From Stomoxys calcitrans (lineage: Eukaryota; Arthropoda; Insecta; Diptera; Muscidae), in contig NC_081554.1 in assembly GCF_963082655.1 (NCBI RefSeq), positions 128,067,453 through 128,131,452 on the forward strand: a stretch of DNA of 64,000 nucleotides, read 5' to 3'. Position 1 is the first letter of the stretch, and each line of letters begins with the position of its first letter. The notes beneath the pieces were generated by a model, which was given only the letters and a program-made list of their open reading frames with translations, was not told the origin of the DNA and did not search any database. The position numbers were made by a program, and so were the translations under genes. Of this stretch, positions 23,311 through 36,219 are shown in pieces.

Positions 23311-25260
23311 AATTGATTATGTTTCAATGCATCCATAATCCTTCGTTTGCCTGTAGAGTGATACCAGGCAAAGATATTGACAAATGCGATCCAAATATCT
23401 TGACAAATGCGAACTGAGCTCGTTTTTACTTGTTTCTTTGTTTTTCTATAGGTAAAACGATTACAATTTTTGCCCACAACTCTGCTCAAGTGCTTGCGTA
23501 CCCTACCCATAGACCTTCTAAAAGAAGATGACAAATTTGCTATCAAGTGCTTGTTGTTTGTGTATTTTGGATGTATAACACACAAAACAAAAAACTTTCT
23601 CTTTAGAAAGTGAGTGTTATTTTTTAAAAAAAAAAAACACGATAATAAAAAAGAAATATCATCGCACAAAGACTTTATGACTTCTACTTTTGCTTAAATT
23701 CTGCGAAGTGTTGGCTTTCGTAATTTTGAAATTGTTCGTCAAAAGCCACTAAACTTAAATAACTGAGAAACTGGTTTTGAGAACCTTGAATTTAGATCTG
23801 TGTGAACTAATATGAAAAGGCAATATAATAAAACTACTGATATTTCACACACACACACACACACACACTTTTTTGGTTCTATAAATCTTTTTTTGCTTTT
23901 GTTCTTTATTTCTTAAGTGAACATAAATTTTTTCAGTTATGCTCTGATTTTGAGTTTTGTGATATTCCTGCCGTTTTTATGGAGGTCATTTTATTAGAAT
24001 TCGCCATGGTTCCGAAATAAAAAGAGAAAACATAATTTCATAAAAAAATTAAGGTAGCTTCTCATTTGCATAAAATCCCAAGAGGTTTAAAATAATAAAC
24101 CTTGTTTAAAAGCGGCATAAAATTTATGCGCCGGTTTTTTTTGTTTCTAATCCAAGTTCAAAACATAACAGTTTTTATTTGTTTTCTTCTTTTTTTTTTA
24201 TTCAAATAAATAACAACAAAAAGTCAAAGAAATAAAACAACTCACTCACTTGCGAATGCGTTATGATTTAGGAGGAGAAACATACAAACGTCATGACATT
24301 GAAATCTCAAAACGAACTTTGTAAACTATGATGACAATGATCAACAAAAGTCCAAACGTTAAGTGGAAACCGGTTAAACGACCGAGAGACAGACAGACGG
24401 ATCTTCCAATTGCCAAAGCAAGCGTTGGTTTTGAATGGTGAGTGTTGATAACATATCCCCATATCGGATAGTTGTAGTACTCAAATGGCAATACAGTGCC
24501 AATGAATTGGATAGGTTCAAAATTCCTGTGTGGGCGTGTATTTTCCATGAAAAAAAAAAATAGAAATGCTAAATGAATAGATATGAAGGGAAAATGTAAT
24601 ATGGGTTGTTTTAATGTACGTGAAATAAATTTAAATAAAACTAGTAAAGTCGCTAACCCATACACCTCGCACATACTTTTGCCAGTCAGTTAGAAGTGCG
24701 CTTTATATTAACAGCAAAGGTCTAATAATATAACTAGGAAATTTTAAGCAAAATATCAATTAAAAAAATGCTAAATTAGCCAATCAAATATTTTAAATTT
24801 TTTAATAAATGTATGTAAAGGTCTTCAAAATCCGAAAGCAGACTATTGACAAAGGCTGCAGTAACTTTTAATTTTTTGAGATAAGCCCAATTAAAAACAT
24901 CTAAAGTGGGGAAAAAACTGGTAAGTAGGCCGAATGAGTATTCGGTAAATATATAGTAAAGATAGCTCTCGATATCCGAAATCTATAATTTTGAAAAAAG
25001 ATTTTCAAAAAGACAACGTTACTTGTATTTGAAACATTTTAGGTTTGAAATAAAACAGAAAATCCCGCAGTGCAAAGAACTAAAGAATGGGTAGCTTACG
25101 CGCTTTGCATCCTTGTCAATAGTCCCAGGAGTTTCCTGAATACCGCTGTGCTAAATTAAAATCCAAATCTGGTCCAACATCCTAATCAATACTAGTACCA
25201 GTGGGACGATCAAGACTAGCACCAGTTCGGATGAAAAGTCGAACTCAGTTGTTATTATTG
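23311..25260. other. No gene seen
   Basis: AT-rich. The minus frame 24674-24291 (127 codons, hydrophobic) has no recognisable motif or gene structure. A CA microsatellite lies inside at 23846. Confidence 0.4.
23846..23868. repeat. (CA)n microsatellite
   Basis: About 11 CA dinucleotides in a row. Confidence 0.9.
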
Positions 25261-25294
25261 TTGTTATAGCCACATTTGTATGTGGCTATAACAA
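25261..25294. repeat. Perfect hairpin within a TTGTTGTTATAGCC repeat
   Basis: Arms ttgttatagccacat (25261-25275) and its exact complement (25280-25294) around the loop ttgt. A related gccacattttcatgtgg hairpin is at 60144-60160. Confidence 0.8.
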
Positions 25295-25316
25295 CTCCAT
25301 AGGTGAGCCAACTTGT

Positions 25317-25650
25317 TCCGGACCCCTTCATGCAAAATTTCAGACAAATCGAATAAAAATGGCGCCCTATAGAGGCTAAAGAAGTCAAGATCCAGGATAG
25401 GTCTAAATGGGAGCTATGTCAAAATATGAACCGATATAGCCCATTTAAAATCCCAACCGACTCACACTAAAAGAAAGTACTCGCGCAAATTTTCATGCGC
25501 TTAGCTTTATTCCCTTGAAAGTTAGCGTGCATTCGACAGACAGACGGACAGGGCAAAATCGAATTAGAATATCAAGCAAATCAAGAATGTATATACTTTG
25601 TTGGGTTTCAGATCAATATTTCGATGTGGTCCTATGGTGGAGGGTATAAA
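25317..25650 (-). repeat. Family A repeat, 5' part in reverse
   Basis: Ends at cctatggtggagggtataaa, the reverse of the family start. Contains gaaagttagcgtgcattcga and tgtatatactttgttggg. The tail side is truncated. Confidence 0.75.
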
Positions 25651-27085
25651 AACAACGGAGTTGTTCCGGGTGTTTTTGCCACTCAACATTTTTTGTTGTG
25701 CCTAAGCTATCGGAGGTGGTTTGCCAGCATAAGACTATCGCCTGAGTGATGCTGAAGGATTAACAAAACGATCGGGCAACGCTCACTCTATTATCTTATA
25801 GGCATGTGTTTTTAGCTAACTTACTTTTTCAGTAGCATGTGACACATACACTTATTGTGGTATTAATAGCATTTGAGTGACGAAAATGGGGTTGGTGTTC
25901 TCTGCTCCGTATGGAGCATACCAACTGAGCTTCTCGTGACTGCGATAAACACAACACATATAGCAGCTTAAAGTTCCAGCATGTGTGGTGCTCATAGTTA
26001 TTCCGCGCCTGGATGAAATCAGTTCCAGGCCTGAGATGTCAAAAAAAAAAATCGACAAAAAATACCAAAAATTTTCCAATCGTGGCAGATTCAACAATTG
26101 TTTGTTGAATATGTGAATAAATGTATAGCAAAAATAAAAATAATGAAAAATTGTCAACTTTGTATTTACTTGCAACAGGTTCTTTGGGCTTTGGTCGACG
26201 AATTTCTACTTCAAAAGAATACGAACTGAATCGGATTGTCGTGCTTTAGGCCATTACTTTAGATTTTAATAGATAAATACGTCTCGAAAGTCATAATTGT
26301 GTTTTTATTTTAACTCTTTATTCTTGTGCGTTCCAGAACGTTTTATCATTGAATAAATGTGATGTGTTCTTCCTCTTTTACAATTTGTCATTCAGTTTTC
26401 AAACCATTGCTGTATTTAAAGATATTTTTCGTCCTTAACCCATTAAGGATTTACCCTCGATTTCCTTGTTCGATGTTGATGAAATTTCATTTATTCATAA
26501 TTTAGGGCATACACATTGACGTTTTAATTTTTGGAAAATTCTTAAAAACACAGTTTAAAAAAATTGAAAAAAGAAACACTTTTTATTTCCTAAGCCGCTA
26601 TGCTTTGACAACAACAACGAAATCATTTTCTTATAGTTTTTGACCATTTAGCAAAGAAAAAAAAGGATTTTAATGATTTCGAAATAAATTGGACTTGCTG
26701 TCAATAGTAGTAGGTAGGTTTATCGCCATAAATTTATTTTTTTAATATAGAAACCATCAAATAAAACATGCCACTAAACATTACCATAAATCTCATTCCC
26801 ATGAATTTTCAGAACATTTTTTGTTTGATTTTAATCTGAAAAAAATTGCTGACATCGGCAAGCTTAATTTTTCCCAAAACATGACATTATTTGTCTGAAA
26901 AATTCGTATATTACTATGTAGTTCATTCGATTTACGCCAATCCAAACTGCAATAGTCTACCACTTTTCTAACTCATTAGAATTTTTTATTTTTATTTACT
27001 AGCCCACCCAAGCAGGCTCCAATGTGCCTTGTCTTGTCTTTATATAGTCATTTTAGGTGGTTCCCATATTTACTGTTTAGAGCTT
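25651..27085. other. No gene seen; repeat fragments
   Basis: At 25880-25990 the text gtatggagcataccaactga and gcttctcgtgactgcgataa resembles 60378-60450, so it is a decayed dispersed repeat. Otherwise AT-rich. Confidence 0.45.
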
Positions 27086-27640
27086 TTACAAGTGGTCCGC
27101 CCACAAATTTTTACTCTACTGCCATATACCCTTCGTATTGTCAATCTTCGGCTACAGATATAAGGCGGACTCTTGTTAAATGTTTGAATGTTACGATCGT
27201 ACTCTACTCCTAAAACCCTTTCATTTGGACCCAGATTTTTTTAATAAGGCTACATGTTCTTCCGATTACGTTTAGAGGCCCTTGAGATTGTTGGACCAAA
27301 ATTTCGACGTCAAATTCCTACTCTATTCTCAAATACCTTGAATTTGGGCCCCATATTGTCATAGTAAGGCTGCATGTCCGTTGGTGCCTTTTGGGGTAAA
27401 ACTCTCTGAAACTTGAATCTATTATGTATCAAAGTAGGGTTCGTACTCTACTTGTAAAACCCTCATTGTTTTAATGTAGGTGGTTTAAGGAAAAAGGATG
27501 ACCTCCAAACACTTGACGCCATATTTTTATGTCAGATTCGTTCTGCCTTCCATTCGAGACCCCATATTACCAGATGGCGCTACATGCCGCTTTGGATTGT
27601 TTAGTGGCAGACCACAAACCATTTCATTCATTAAGTGCAT
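27086..27640 (+). repeat. About 130-bp-unit repeat, partial copy
   Basis: Shows the family phrases tttgggccccatattgtcat, cctccaaacacttgacgcc and gagaccccatattaccag. It is the inverted counterpart of 12060-12620 and a relative of 54880-56165. Confidence 0.65.
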
Positions 27641-27738
27641 AGTGTGGCCACACAATTAGTTACTTTGACTACTTTTAATGTTTACTTCAATGTTTAAATA
27701 AGTGCGTTGCCAAATTTGTATTAACGGTTGCCAATATA

Positions 27739-27974
27739 TTGGGTTGCCCAAAAAGTAATTGCTGATTTTTCATATAGTCGGCGTTGACAAATTTTTTCAC
27801 AGCTTGTGACTCTGTAATTGCATTCTTTCTTCTGTCAGTTATCAGCTGTTACTTTTAGCTTGCTTTAGAAAAAAGTGTAAAAAAAGTATATTTGATTAAA
27901 GTTTATTCTAAGTTTTATTAAAAATGCATTTACTTTCTTTTAAGAAATCCGCAATTACTTTTTGGGCAACCCAA
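27739..27974. mobile_element. mariner-type MITE, copy 1
   Basis: 236 bp flanked by TA (27737-27738 and 27975-27976). The ends are inverted: ttgggttgcccaaaaagtaa against ttactttttgggcaacccaa. Nearly identical to 49870-50101. No transposase is present, so mobility would need a partner element. Confidence 0.9.
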
Positions 27975-27976
27975 TA

Positions 27977-28555
27977 TTAAACCGCAAACGTCATTATCCA
28001 TAGCCGCAGCTTATGCGACTGAATGACCTCCATGCCAAAGAACACCAAGTAGGGACACCACTTCTCACACTCTCACCACTTATAGTCTCACCTATAACTT
28101 TTTATTTACACAAACAACGGATGCTTCAATAAAAAGCAACAACAATTTGCTGTTTCAGCTTCTTCTTTTGAGATTCCATTGAAGATTTTTATTGAAAATT
28201 AATTTCTCATTTTCATGGATTTTCTTTTCGGAAAATTAATTTTGATATATATTTTGCCAATCTCTGGAAAAAATTGTTGTGTTTATGCTTCTTTTTCTTT
28301 TATTGCAAATTAATTCCACATTTTCGCCGTTCTTCTTTACGGAAAAATTTGTAGCTATTATCTTTTTGGCAATACTGGCTTAAACAGCTGACGCAAGTTT
28401 CGCGTTTTGTTTCACTGTCAAACTTCTTCAGTTTGGTCTGTAATTTAACCATGAATCGTCTTACAAACGAAACGGCTTTCGTGTCTAACACTTAGGCGGG
28501 GACACTATACCAGACATGACCCAACTTAGGGGAGTGGCATGGAAAACAGTTACAG
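27977..28555. other. No gene seen
   Basis: AT-rich. The minus frame 28491-28300 (63 codons) has no recognised domain. Confidence 0.4.
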
Positions 28556-28812
28556 ACTTCCCGCGTCCCGCACTGGCAATCAGAAGGAGTTCCACTTAAG
28601 GTTCTCGTTTCTTTGAGAACTTGTATGATTTAGCAGATGCGAACATTGGCAAGTTGTTGGGCTTTTTAAAGCGATCTAGATGGTTCAACGGTAAAATTAA
28701 AATTAGGAACTAGAAGGCATCTTCCTTATCCTGTTCCTGCGGTAACACAATGGACGAAAACGTCTGAGTGAGTCTAATGGAAGACTGCCACTTAAACCTT
28801 ACCTAACCTTAT
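28556..28812 (+). mobile_element. Jockey-type 3' end fragment
   Basis: Matches the last part of 30735-32040: cccgcactggcaatcagaag, gaactagaaggcatctt and acgaaaacgtctgagtgagt, ending in cttaccttaaccta-like repeats. Only the 3' end is present, as expected from 5'-truncated retrotransposition. Confidence 0.8.
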
Positions 28813-29177
28813 CGAGTAACCCAAAATGCCACGTGGATAATCTTGATTTTCAAGGGTTTTATTGCCATATACTCGAGAAAGGTTACATTTGGTCAGTATG
28901 ATGCCTTGAAGAACAAATTCGAAATAAGGCCATACTCAAATTTCCCATTAAAATTTAAAAAAATAATACCTTCGTTTCTTAAATTCAAGAACAGGAGCAA
29001 AAACGAAAATTTTTCGGCTCTAAATTGTAGGGATTTTATTCAAAATGAAATAAGAATATCGGGGTAAACTTGATTATGAAAAATACGCTTTATTATAGCT
29101 GTACTCTTTATTTTTTACTCGTTAGTTTATTTGTATAATATTGCAACGGAGGATTGCAGCAAATTAAAAAGAACTTG
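28813..29177. other. No gene seen
   Basis: AT-rich DNA; short frame 28843-29067 has no motif. Confidence 0.4.
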
Positions 29178-29418
29178 CTATGCAAAATTGCAAATTTGCC
29201 CATGAACATTCCATTAAGGAACAGGGGCAAACTTCTCAAATACCACTGAGTGCTGTCCGATTCAAGTTTATGCTCGATGATAAGGGGCCTCCTTTTTATA
29301 GCCGAGTCCGAACGGCGTGCCACAGTGCGACTCCTCTTTGTGGAGAAGTTTTTACATGTCTGCCATACGAGATGGGACAGTGCCTAACAAATGTCGCCAA
29401 CATTAGGAGGGGAATCGG
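29178..29418 (-). repeat. SINE body (no tRNA-like head)
   Basis: Long body copy with tgcccatgaacattccatta, gagtgctgtccgattcaag and gtgcgactcctctttg, ending near cgccaacattaggagggg. The tRNA-like head is missing on the far side. Confidence 0.8.
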
Positions 29419-30734
29419 ACAGCTGTTCCATAATAAAATGTTCATAAGCAAATTTGTATTTGCTAAAACTGATCCAGGTAGGAAACTTTCCTTGTTTTTG
29501 TTAGGTTTACACTTCAATCAACCCTTCGAGTTTTTTCAAATAATATTATTATCTTTTTTTGTAAAAATGTGAAACTTGACACTTTACGAGATTTGGCATT
29601 AAAAACGCAAACCTTGGACATTAGCTATGATCCCACAGTGTTATAAAAAAGATCTTGCCCAAATAAGCAAAAATCATGCACTTTTATAGAATGACATTCA
29701 GCCACGCAAGGGGGAGTGAGAGGAATGCTTCGAAGTGCGTGACTCCTCCTCAATAGCATCACGAAAATAATGGTTGGTCATTTTTGGCAATGTTATTACC
29801 ACTGGTGTCTGACATAAGCTCTCATGCAGCGAGAGCCAACTTTTGGAGGCAGTTGAAACTGTTCTCCCTCTGTTTTGGAACGTGAATGGAGGAGAATAAT
29901 TTGTTTATACTCATTAAACGCTTACACTTTTGTGTGGAACCACTAAGATTTGTTTTCAAATCCAAGTTCGTTGGTTTGTTAACCAATCAACAATGGTATG
30001 GCTTTGGGTTTTTTCTAGCCTCTTTTGACCGTCTACTTTTTGTTTTCTACAATTCATACAAAATTAGTTCCGACACAAAGAGACTAACTGACGGTCTGAC
30101 TAATATACAGAAAATAAGAAACAAATTGAAAAAAAGTTATAGTACACATTGGCAGCATACATTTAAATTTACAAGTCTGTACATATACGAGTATGTTTGT
30201 GGTTAAGAAAACACCCGGTTACCATTTAGTTTCATGTCGGTCTTTCAAACAATCTCTTGTTTTTTTTTGTAGGTCATTTAGTTGTGAGTTCATTACTCGC
30301 ACTCGCAAATCTGTCATTGACATAGAAGAGATCATAAATTAAAGTGTTTTTGTTTTTGTATACATGATATATGTATGTTTATGTAGTTTTCATTATTTTC
30401 AAGTTGGATCTGGATTTTAGAGAACATTTTGTAAAGCTTGGGTTCTTATAAAAAATTTTGTTCAAATTTTATGTTTAAAGTCAACTATCTGAATCCAACA
30501 CAGTCCGCAGGTCATATTGACTTTTTTTGAGGATTTTGTTAGGCGTAGTTCAAAATTGTCATTGTTCTATAGTTCCTTAGCATTGTACAGTGCAGTCAGG
30601 CCAAAGAGAACACAAGGTGGAATGATCGCCTTTCTTTTATATGAACACATAATTTAACGGAACGTATTTAAATGTTACATCAATTTCGACACACAGTTTG
30701 TTCCAGGAAATTGATCAAACATTATGGAAAGGAC
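29419..30734. other. No gene seen
   Basis: AT-rich, no recognised motif; frames at 29886-30206 and nearby are unsupported. Confidence 0.4.
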
Positions 30735-32040
30735 AAGAAAGGCAACTCTTGCCCTATACATCTGCAAGAGAGCCATTGACAAAAATTGGGGGGTTTCCGT
30801 CTTATAATACTATATGGTGTTGTAATCTGGTGGACGGCGTTTGAAAAGTCCACCTACTGTTCAATACTCGGCCGGATCCAAAGGATGGCTTGTTTGTGCA
30901 TCTTAACCACACTGAGGACGACATCATCTGATGCACCGAATTTAATGCTACACCGAATACCTCTGGACGTTGTGGCTGGTCAAATGGCTGTGGGGCTAAG
31001 GGAGCTTTCTCTTTGATCATGTAACGCCTACGGACACTTTATTATCCTTTATACAATGCTCGATGTTCCTGAGCCGTTTCTTGATAAGAAGTACTGTACC
31101 AGTTTTCCTGATGGAAGCGATTGGAACTAAGATACCCCTTGTAATATTTAGTAGTTACATAGACTTTGAGGTGTACTCTGAAGAGCTAAGACTATAGTGT
31201 GTATCAAGCGGAGATCCTTGCAATAAAAGGAATGTTGGAATGGCTAAAATAAATTGTCATAACGACGATTGGCATTAATATCTTCTTAGACAGCCATTAA
31301 ATCTCTGCGGGTCATATTTTTGAATTCGTAAACCGCCTCAGTTCTCTCAATGAGATGGCTGAACAGTATAAAATTCAAGTGTTCTGGGTGCTGGGTCACT
31401 TAGATATCCCAGGGAATTATTGTTGTTGGCACTCCTTTCCAATGAAGGACTTCATCGGATCAAACCCGTACATACAACCGGCTGCCATAGGATTGCCCAG
31501 GGACTTGTAGAGCAGACGAGCTTGCGAGATTACGAACTACCTTACACATTCCAGGGAAATTAGAATCTGTGGGTGTGTCTCTAGCTCTCAGACCCGAAGC
31601 GCAACCAACAACAGATGGTTACAAAGTGGGGATTGTGAACACTCCAAAATTATGTGCCTCAATCTAGACTTGAAGAAGTCTACCACTTTGCTGTCGCTGG
31701 CTAGAACGGACAACTCAGTTATTGAGTCCGTCATGACAGGTCACTGTCTGATCGGAAAACAAGCTATGAGGACGTCGAGGAAGAGGAGACTAATTGAACA
31801 TCCGCTGTGTGTGTCCCGCACTGGCAGTCAGAAGGAGTTCCACTGTAGGTTCTCATTTCTTTAGAACTTGTCTGATTTAGTGGATGTGAACAATCGTAAG
31901 TTGATGCGTTTTTTAAAGTGATCTGGATAGTTAAACGATAGGAACTAGAAGGCATCTTTTTTCTCCTGTTCCTGTGGTATCACAATAGACGAAAACGTCT
32001 AACTGAATCTAATGGCAGACCGACACATAAACCTAAGGGT
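30735..32040 (+). pseudogene. Jockey-type ORF2 remnant: RT thumb, RNase H, C-terminus
   Basis: Plus-strand pieces in order: CKRAIDKNWG near 30765, an ILYGVVIWWTAFEKSTYCSI block at 30807-30865, RIQRMACLCILTTLRTTSSD to 30930, an RNase H region between 31150 and 31400 (NEMAEQYKIQVFWVLGH near 31350), LDLKKSTTLLSLARTDNSV near 31667, MTGHCLIGKQAMRTS at 31734, and a cysteine-containing end near 31800. Frameshifts are frequent, the first RNase H strand is eroded, and a short repeat interrupts it at 31421. The 3' UTR carries acgaaaacgtctaactgaat, shared with 28746. Confidence 0.85.
31421..31496 (+). repeat. Short repeat inserted in the Jockey RNase H
   Basis: The block attgttgttggcactccttt to ccggctgccataggatt interrupts the frame between a PGN-like codon run and the following ADELA-like run. 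Text like cgtacatacaaccggctgcc belongs to a dispersed fly repeat as I recall it. Confidence 0.6.
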
Positions 32041-32138
32041 ATTTATAAATGATGCTTTGACATAGACTTAAGATTATTTATGCAGTAAATAAAGTAAGGT
32101 TTTTGCCCAACCTGCGCCTTGGTTAACACTACTGTCAT

Positions 32139-32432
32139 TTATAGGCTAACACTATTGCCTAGCATGTCCGCCTATGACGCTGAACGCCTGGGCTCGAATC
32201 CAAGCGAGAACATCAGAAAACATTTTCGGCAGTGGTTAACCCTGCTATTGTTTATCAAATGTGTGAGATACTGTGCCACATTTAAACTTATCCCCAAAAG
32301 AGGTGTTGCAATGTGGCATGGCCTTTGGTTTCGGCTATGAAAAGAGAGTCTCTTATCATTGAACTTAAACTTGAATGGGACAGCATTCATTCATATGTAA
32401 GAAGTCAGTGCCTTAATGTTCATGGGCAAAAA
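32139..32432 (+). repeat. tRNA-derived SINE, fullest copy
   Basis: The head at 32150-32215 has gcatgtccgcctatgacgct and a B-box-like ggctcgaatcc at 32191-32201; the A-box side is decayed. The body follows (gtgccacatttaaact, ggtgttgcaatgtggca) and ends with atgttcatgggcaaaaa. The frame 32119-32340 is a by-product. Confidence 0.8.
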
Positions 32433-33202
32433 GTGGAAAAAATATTTTCGAGGTCATTCTCGTAGTATTACATCCAATACAATATGGAGACACAAATTGG
32501 GTTTATATTTGAGTCTATATTCTTTTCATTTGGGTCAAGCCAAATGATCTCCAAAAGTAATATATATTGATATGCGTCTGATACATCCTGGTAGTGCTAC
32601 CAAATTTTTATATTAGGTTGTGACATGAATATTACAATAGAAACACAAGTCACATGGTCAATATTTAAATACAGACTTATCTTCATTAACCGTTCTTACC
32701 CGCCGCATTAATTTTGATTGTACTACAAAATAAAATACCCTAAATGTGTGGTATATCTAAACTTCCGATTCGATTGTTTTATTCGACATCTCCCTGAAAA
32801 AATTTCGAATGATGAAATACTACAAGGTATAAATACCAGCCGAAAAATAATCTTTACAAAAGAAACAAAAATGAAAAACATCGTACTTTGGACACATACT
32901 AATAAATATAATGTACTGCAAAGAGTTCTTAAAGGACAAATTGAAGGAAAATGAAGCAGAGGTAGAATAAAAACAACATAGCTTACATATATTCAAAACT
33001 TGACAGGCTATAGCAATGATTTTACACTCATTCATAGCATCACGAAAGGAGAGCTAACTATAACTGACAAATAATATATTGCAAAATTCATATACATTTG
33101 AACACCATATTTTAGATTACAATTACCAAATTTTTTACACATCTAACAACAGTATTTACGGTAGTTTGGATCTAGCTGCTAAATTTGTTCTTTAACTACT
33201 TT
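32433..33202. other. No gene seen
   Basis: AT-rich, unassigned. Confidence 0.4.
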
Positions 33203-33690
33203 TTATACCCTCCTTTATAGGATAGGTGGTACTAACTTCGTCATTCCCTTTGTAACACATCGAAATATTGATCTAAGACCCCATAAAAATACATATCGAT
33301 CTAGCCATATCTGTCCGACTGTCTGCCGAAGGCACGCTAACTTTCGAAAGAGTTTAGCTAGGCGCTTGAGATTTTGCGCAAATACTTCCTATTAGAGAAG
33401 GTCGATTGCGATTGTTAATGGGCCATATCGGTCCATGTTGTGATACGGCTCCCATATAAACCGATGTTCGATCTTGACTTCTAAAGCATGTAGAGGGCAG
33501 AAGTCTTATCCGATTTGAAAATTATGGTCTCAAAACGGTTCATAACCTGATATAACTCTAATAGCCTGGCAATTCTTATCCATTATCTTTGTTTGCCTAT
33601 AAAGAGATATCGGACAAAGAACTTGATAAAGGCGATCCATGGTGGAGGGTATATAAGATTCAGCCCGGCCGAATTTAGCACGCTTGTTTA
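33203..33690 (+). repeat. Family A repeat, short copy
   Basis: Both ends are present (ataccctcctttatagg and ccatggtggagggtatataa with the cagcccggccgaattta tail) but most internal units are lost. Confidence 0.85.
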
Positions 33691-36219
33691 CTTTTAATGT
33701 GAATATATGAGTACCAAAACCAGTTTTCTTCTTTCCCCCACAAAAAATTCAACGTAATGTAATGTTGAAAATTGGATAGAAACTCACTTGTTTTGTTTAT
33801 TATTGGCAGAAATAAAAAAATCGAACTTAAACGATTGGCAGGTAAACAAAATCCCCTGTATATACTGTTTTTTGAAATGACATTGTTTGATTACTTATAT
33901 CGGAATATGAGTTAGAAAATAAAGAAAATGATATTAGTCAATAATTGGATGAAGACCACCATTGCATTTTATGGGAGATATGGAGGCATTTTAGATCAAT
34001 GAAACTAAAGTAAGCATTAATTTTTTGTTTAGTTCTTTTTTGCTTTTAATTGGAACTTTGTTGGTTCAACTTGAGATAAAAAAATGCTTTTTGTCCAACG
34101 CAACATTTTTATATTGTCATATACATTTTCTGTCCCTGACAATATAACGACATACTCACACCTTGTTGATTTACGAAAAAAAAATAAATCTAAATGATTA
34201 CCTATAAAACATATTTTATGTCCTTCAACTTTATGTACAAATATCAATCAAAATTCCCTATACCAAATGAGTTATATGAAATTCTTAGGCATGTATAAGA
34301 AAGAAACTATTAACCAATGTATGTCGCGTTCTTGAATCAAAGACACTCTCTTCCGCACCCCTGTTGTTCTTCAGCTAGTTGTCCATGGTCCTAACGATGA
34401 TTGCGCAGTGAACTTTAATGACTGCAAACAAATCATCAATGGTAGTATTCATTTATCAATAATTCTTATACTGGCCATCGAGTAGGTCTCTCCAGTGCTT
34501 TTCCTTTACTCAATTTGCTGCCACGAGTCTAATATGCCAACTCATTCAATCATTACATTGAAAAAGACCATTGGGTATTATTAATAATTCACAATGTTTG
34601 TTTGAGGGAAGAGAAACCACCCCCTGACAATTATTAGTAAAGGTAGAAAAGCACTTCGCCTCCAATAAAATTTGATTTAAGGGTAAACAATGTCTAAGTT
34701 GCTACATATCCTCAAAGAATATGTCCAATGGAATGGAAAAGCTTGGTTGGTCATAGTGTTTGGCTCTACGGTTATTCAAGGTTCTGTACGTAAGTTCTAT
34801 GGATTAGTAATGTTTGTTCGTGTAGTCGTTAAAAGTAGACTATGGCATTTAAAGTATTGTCTTAAGTGCAACTTATAAAAAAAGTGGTATGAGTTATTTG
34901 TGATTAAAGTTTTGTTCGAACTCAAAAAATTAAGAAAACAGTGGCCAAACTTCATTAATGAAATTCCCAAGTCAAGACGGTACAACTTTGATGCACAATA
35001 TTTTAAACCTACACACATAGGAAACTGATTAACCCCAACCAAGGGCGAAATTCGTCTTAACATGATAGGGGTGTGGTATTCCCTGGTTTGCTTTTTCCAT
35101 TGTAATACTATGACTATGATTTGATATACAATATTTGCCTTCAGTAGACCCTAAATTAAAAATTCTATAAAAGTTATTTGTGGAGATTTTTTCGCATACC
35201 TTTTGCTCTACAAATCTTAAAAAGATTACTAAAAATATCTCAATTTTATCCGAATTTATGAAACCAGAAATATTAAACTTTCCATATAATTTTTATAAAA
35301 GTCCAATTTTCCGATTTTGTTTGTTGTCATCTCTATTAACCTGGAAACCGACCGCATTATTTATGCAATATATCTCATTTTATGGGAATTATTCATACAT
35401 TTCCATCGATGTGGAACAATCGTATCATACCTATTTTAAAATGCGCGTCTACTTCTTGTAATTTTGATCGATAGAATATAATTTTATAGGTAAACAAAAA
35501 GATTCGTTTAAAAATTTTGAATAATTTTAATGAAGATGTTTGCGTTTTAGATTAAAATCACTACAAAAATAATCATGTAAAACGATTCCGTAAAAAAATG
35601 TTATAAGCTTCTGAAGGTTGAAGACGTCGAAAGTGGTCAATTTTGGTAGCCTATATCTCCCCCTGTAGTAAAGGTATGGCCCAATAAGTTCATAACTATC
35701 TAAAACATTTTATACTCCTCAGTTCAATCAGATACAAAAAAAAAAGATCAAAATACAAACTTGTGGACTTATGCCACAATTTTTGGGGTGCAACTTTTAA
35801 TTTATTTACTGTCTAATCATTAACTTCACGAAAAAAATTAGAAACTTATTTAGAAATATGCAGAGTTTACATCTTTTAACATTTTAACATAAAAGTAGAG
35901 CATTTTTCCTACCAGTATGTTGTAAAAAACTGTAAATGGATTTTTTGTATTATAAGAGGAAACATAATGGAATAATAAACGATTGATTGCAGTTAAACTG
36001 AAGCTCAAATAAAATTTGTCGATTTGCTAGTCAAAACGATAAATTCAAAATTTAAATGTACAGTTATTGCTTAAATTTTTGAGAATCAATTTTGAATTCA
36101 ATTGATAAGGTTTTGCCATTCTTTACCAATCAATCATTAATTTTAGTTGTTATTTTGAAGTTTTAGGTTTATATAGATAAGAAACCAATTACAGAAGTGC
36201 TCGCCATAGTGGGCGAGAT
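33691..36219. other. No gene seen
   Basis: 2.5 kb of AT-rich DNA. Frames at 34690, 34797 and 35180 have no motif. At 34320-34460 the text has a more even base composition but no reading frame. Confidence 0.4.

Noticed and set aside
24291..24674. 127-codon hydrophobic minus frame, membrane-protein-like
   Set aside because: No recognisable family motif, splice context or conserved pattern; AT-rich DNA gives such hydrophobic frames by chance.
28300..28491. 63-codon minus frame with several cysteines
   Set aside because: Too short, no recognised zinc-finger spacing and no supporting context.
32139..32215. A functional tRNA gene
   Set aside because: The head resembles tRNA boxes but is decayed, repeated in several copies and attached to a SINE body.
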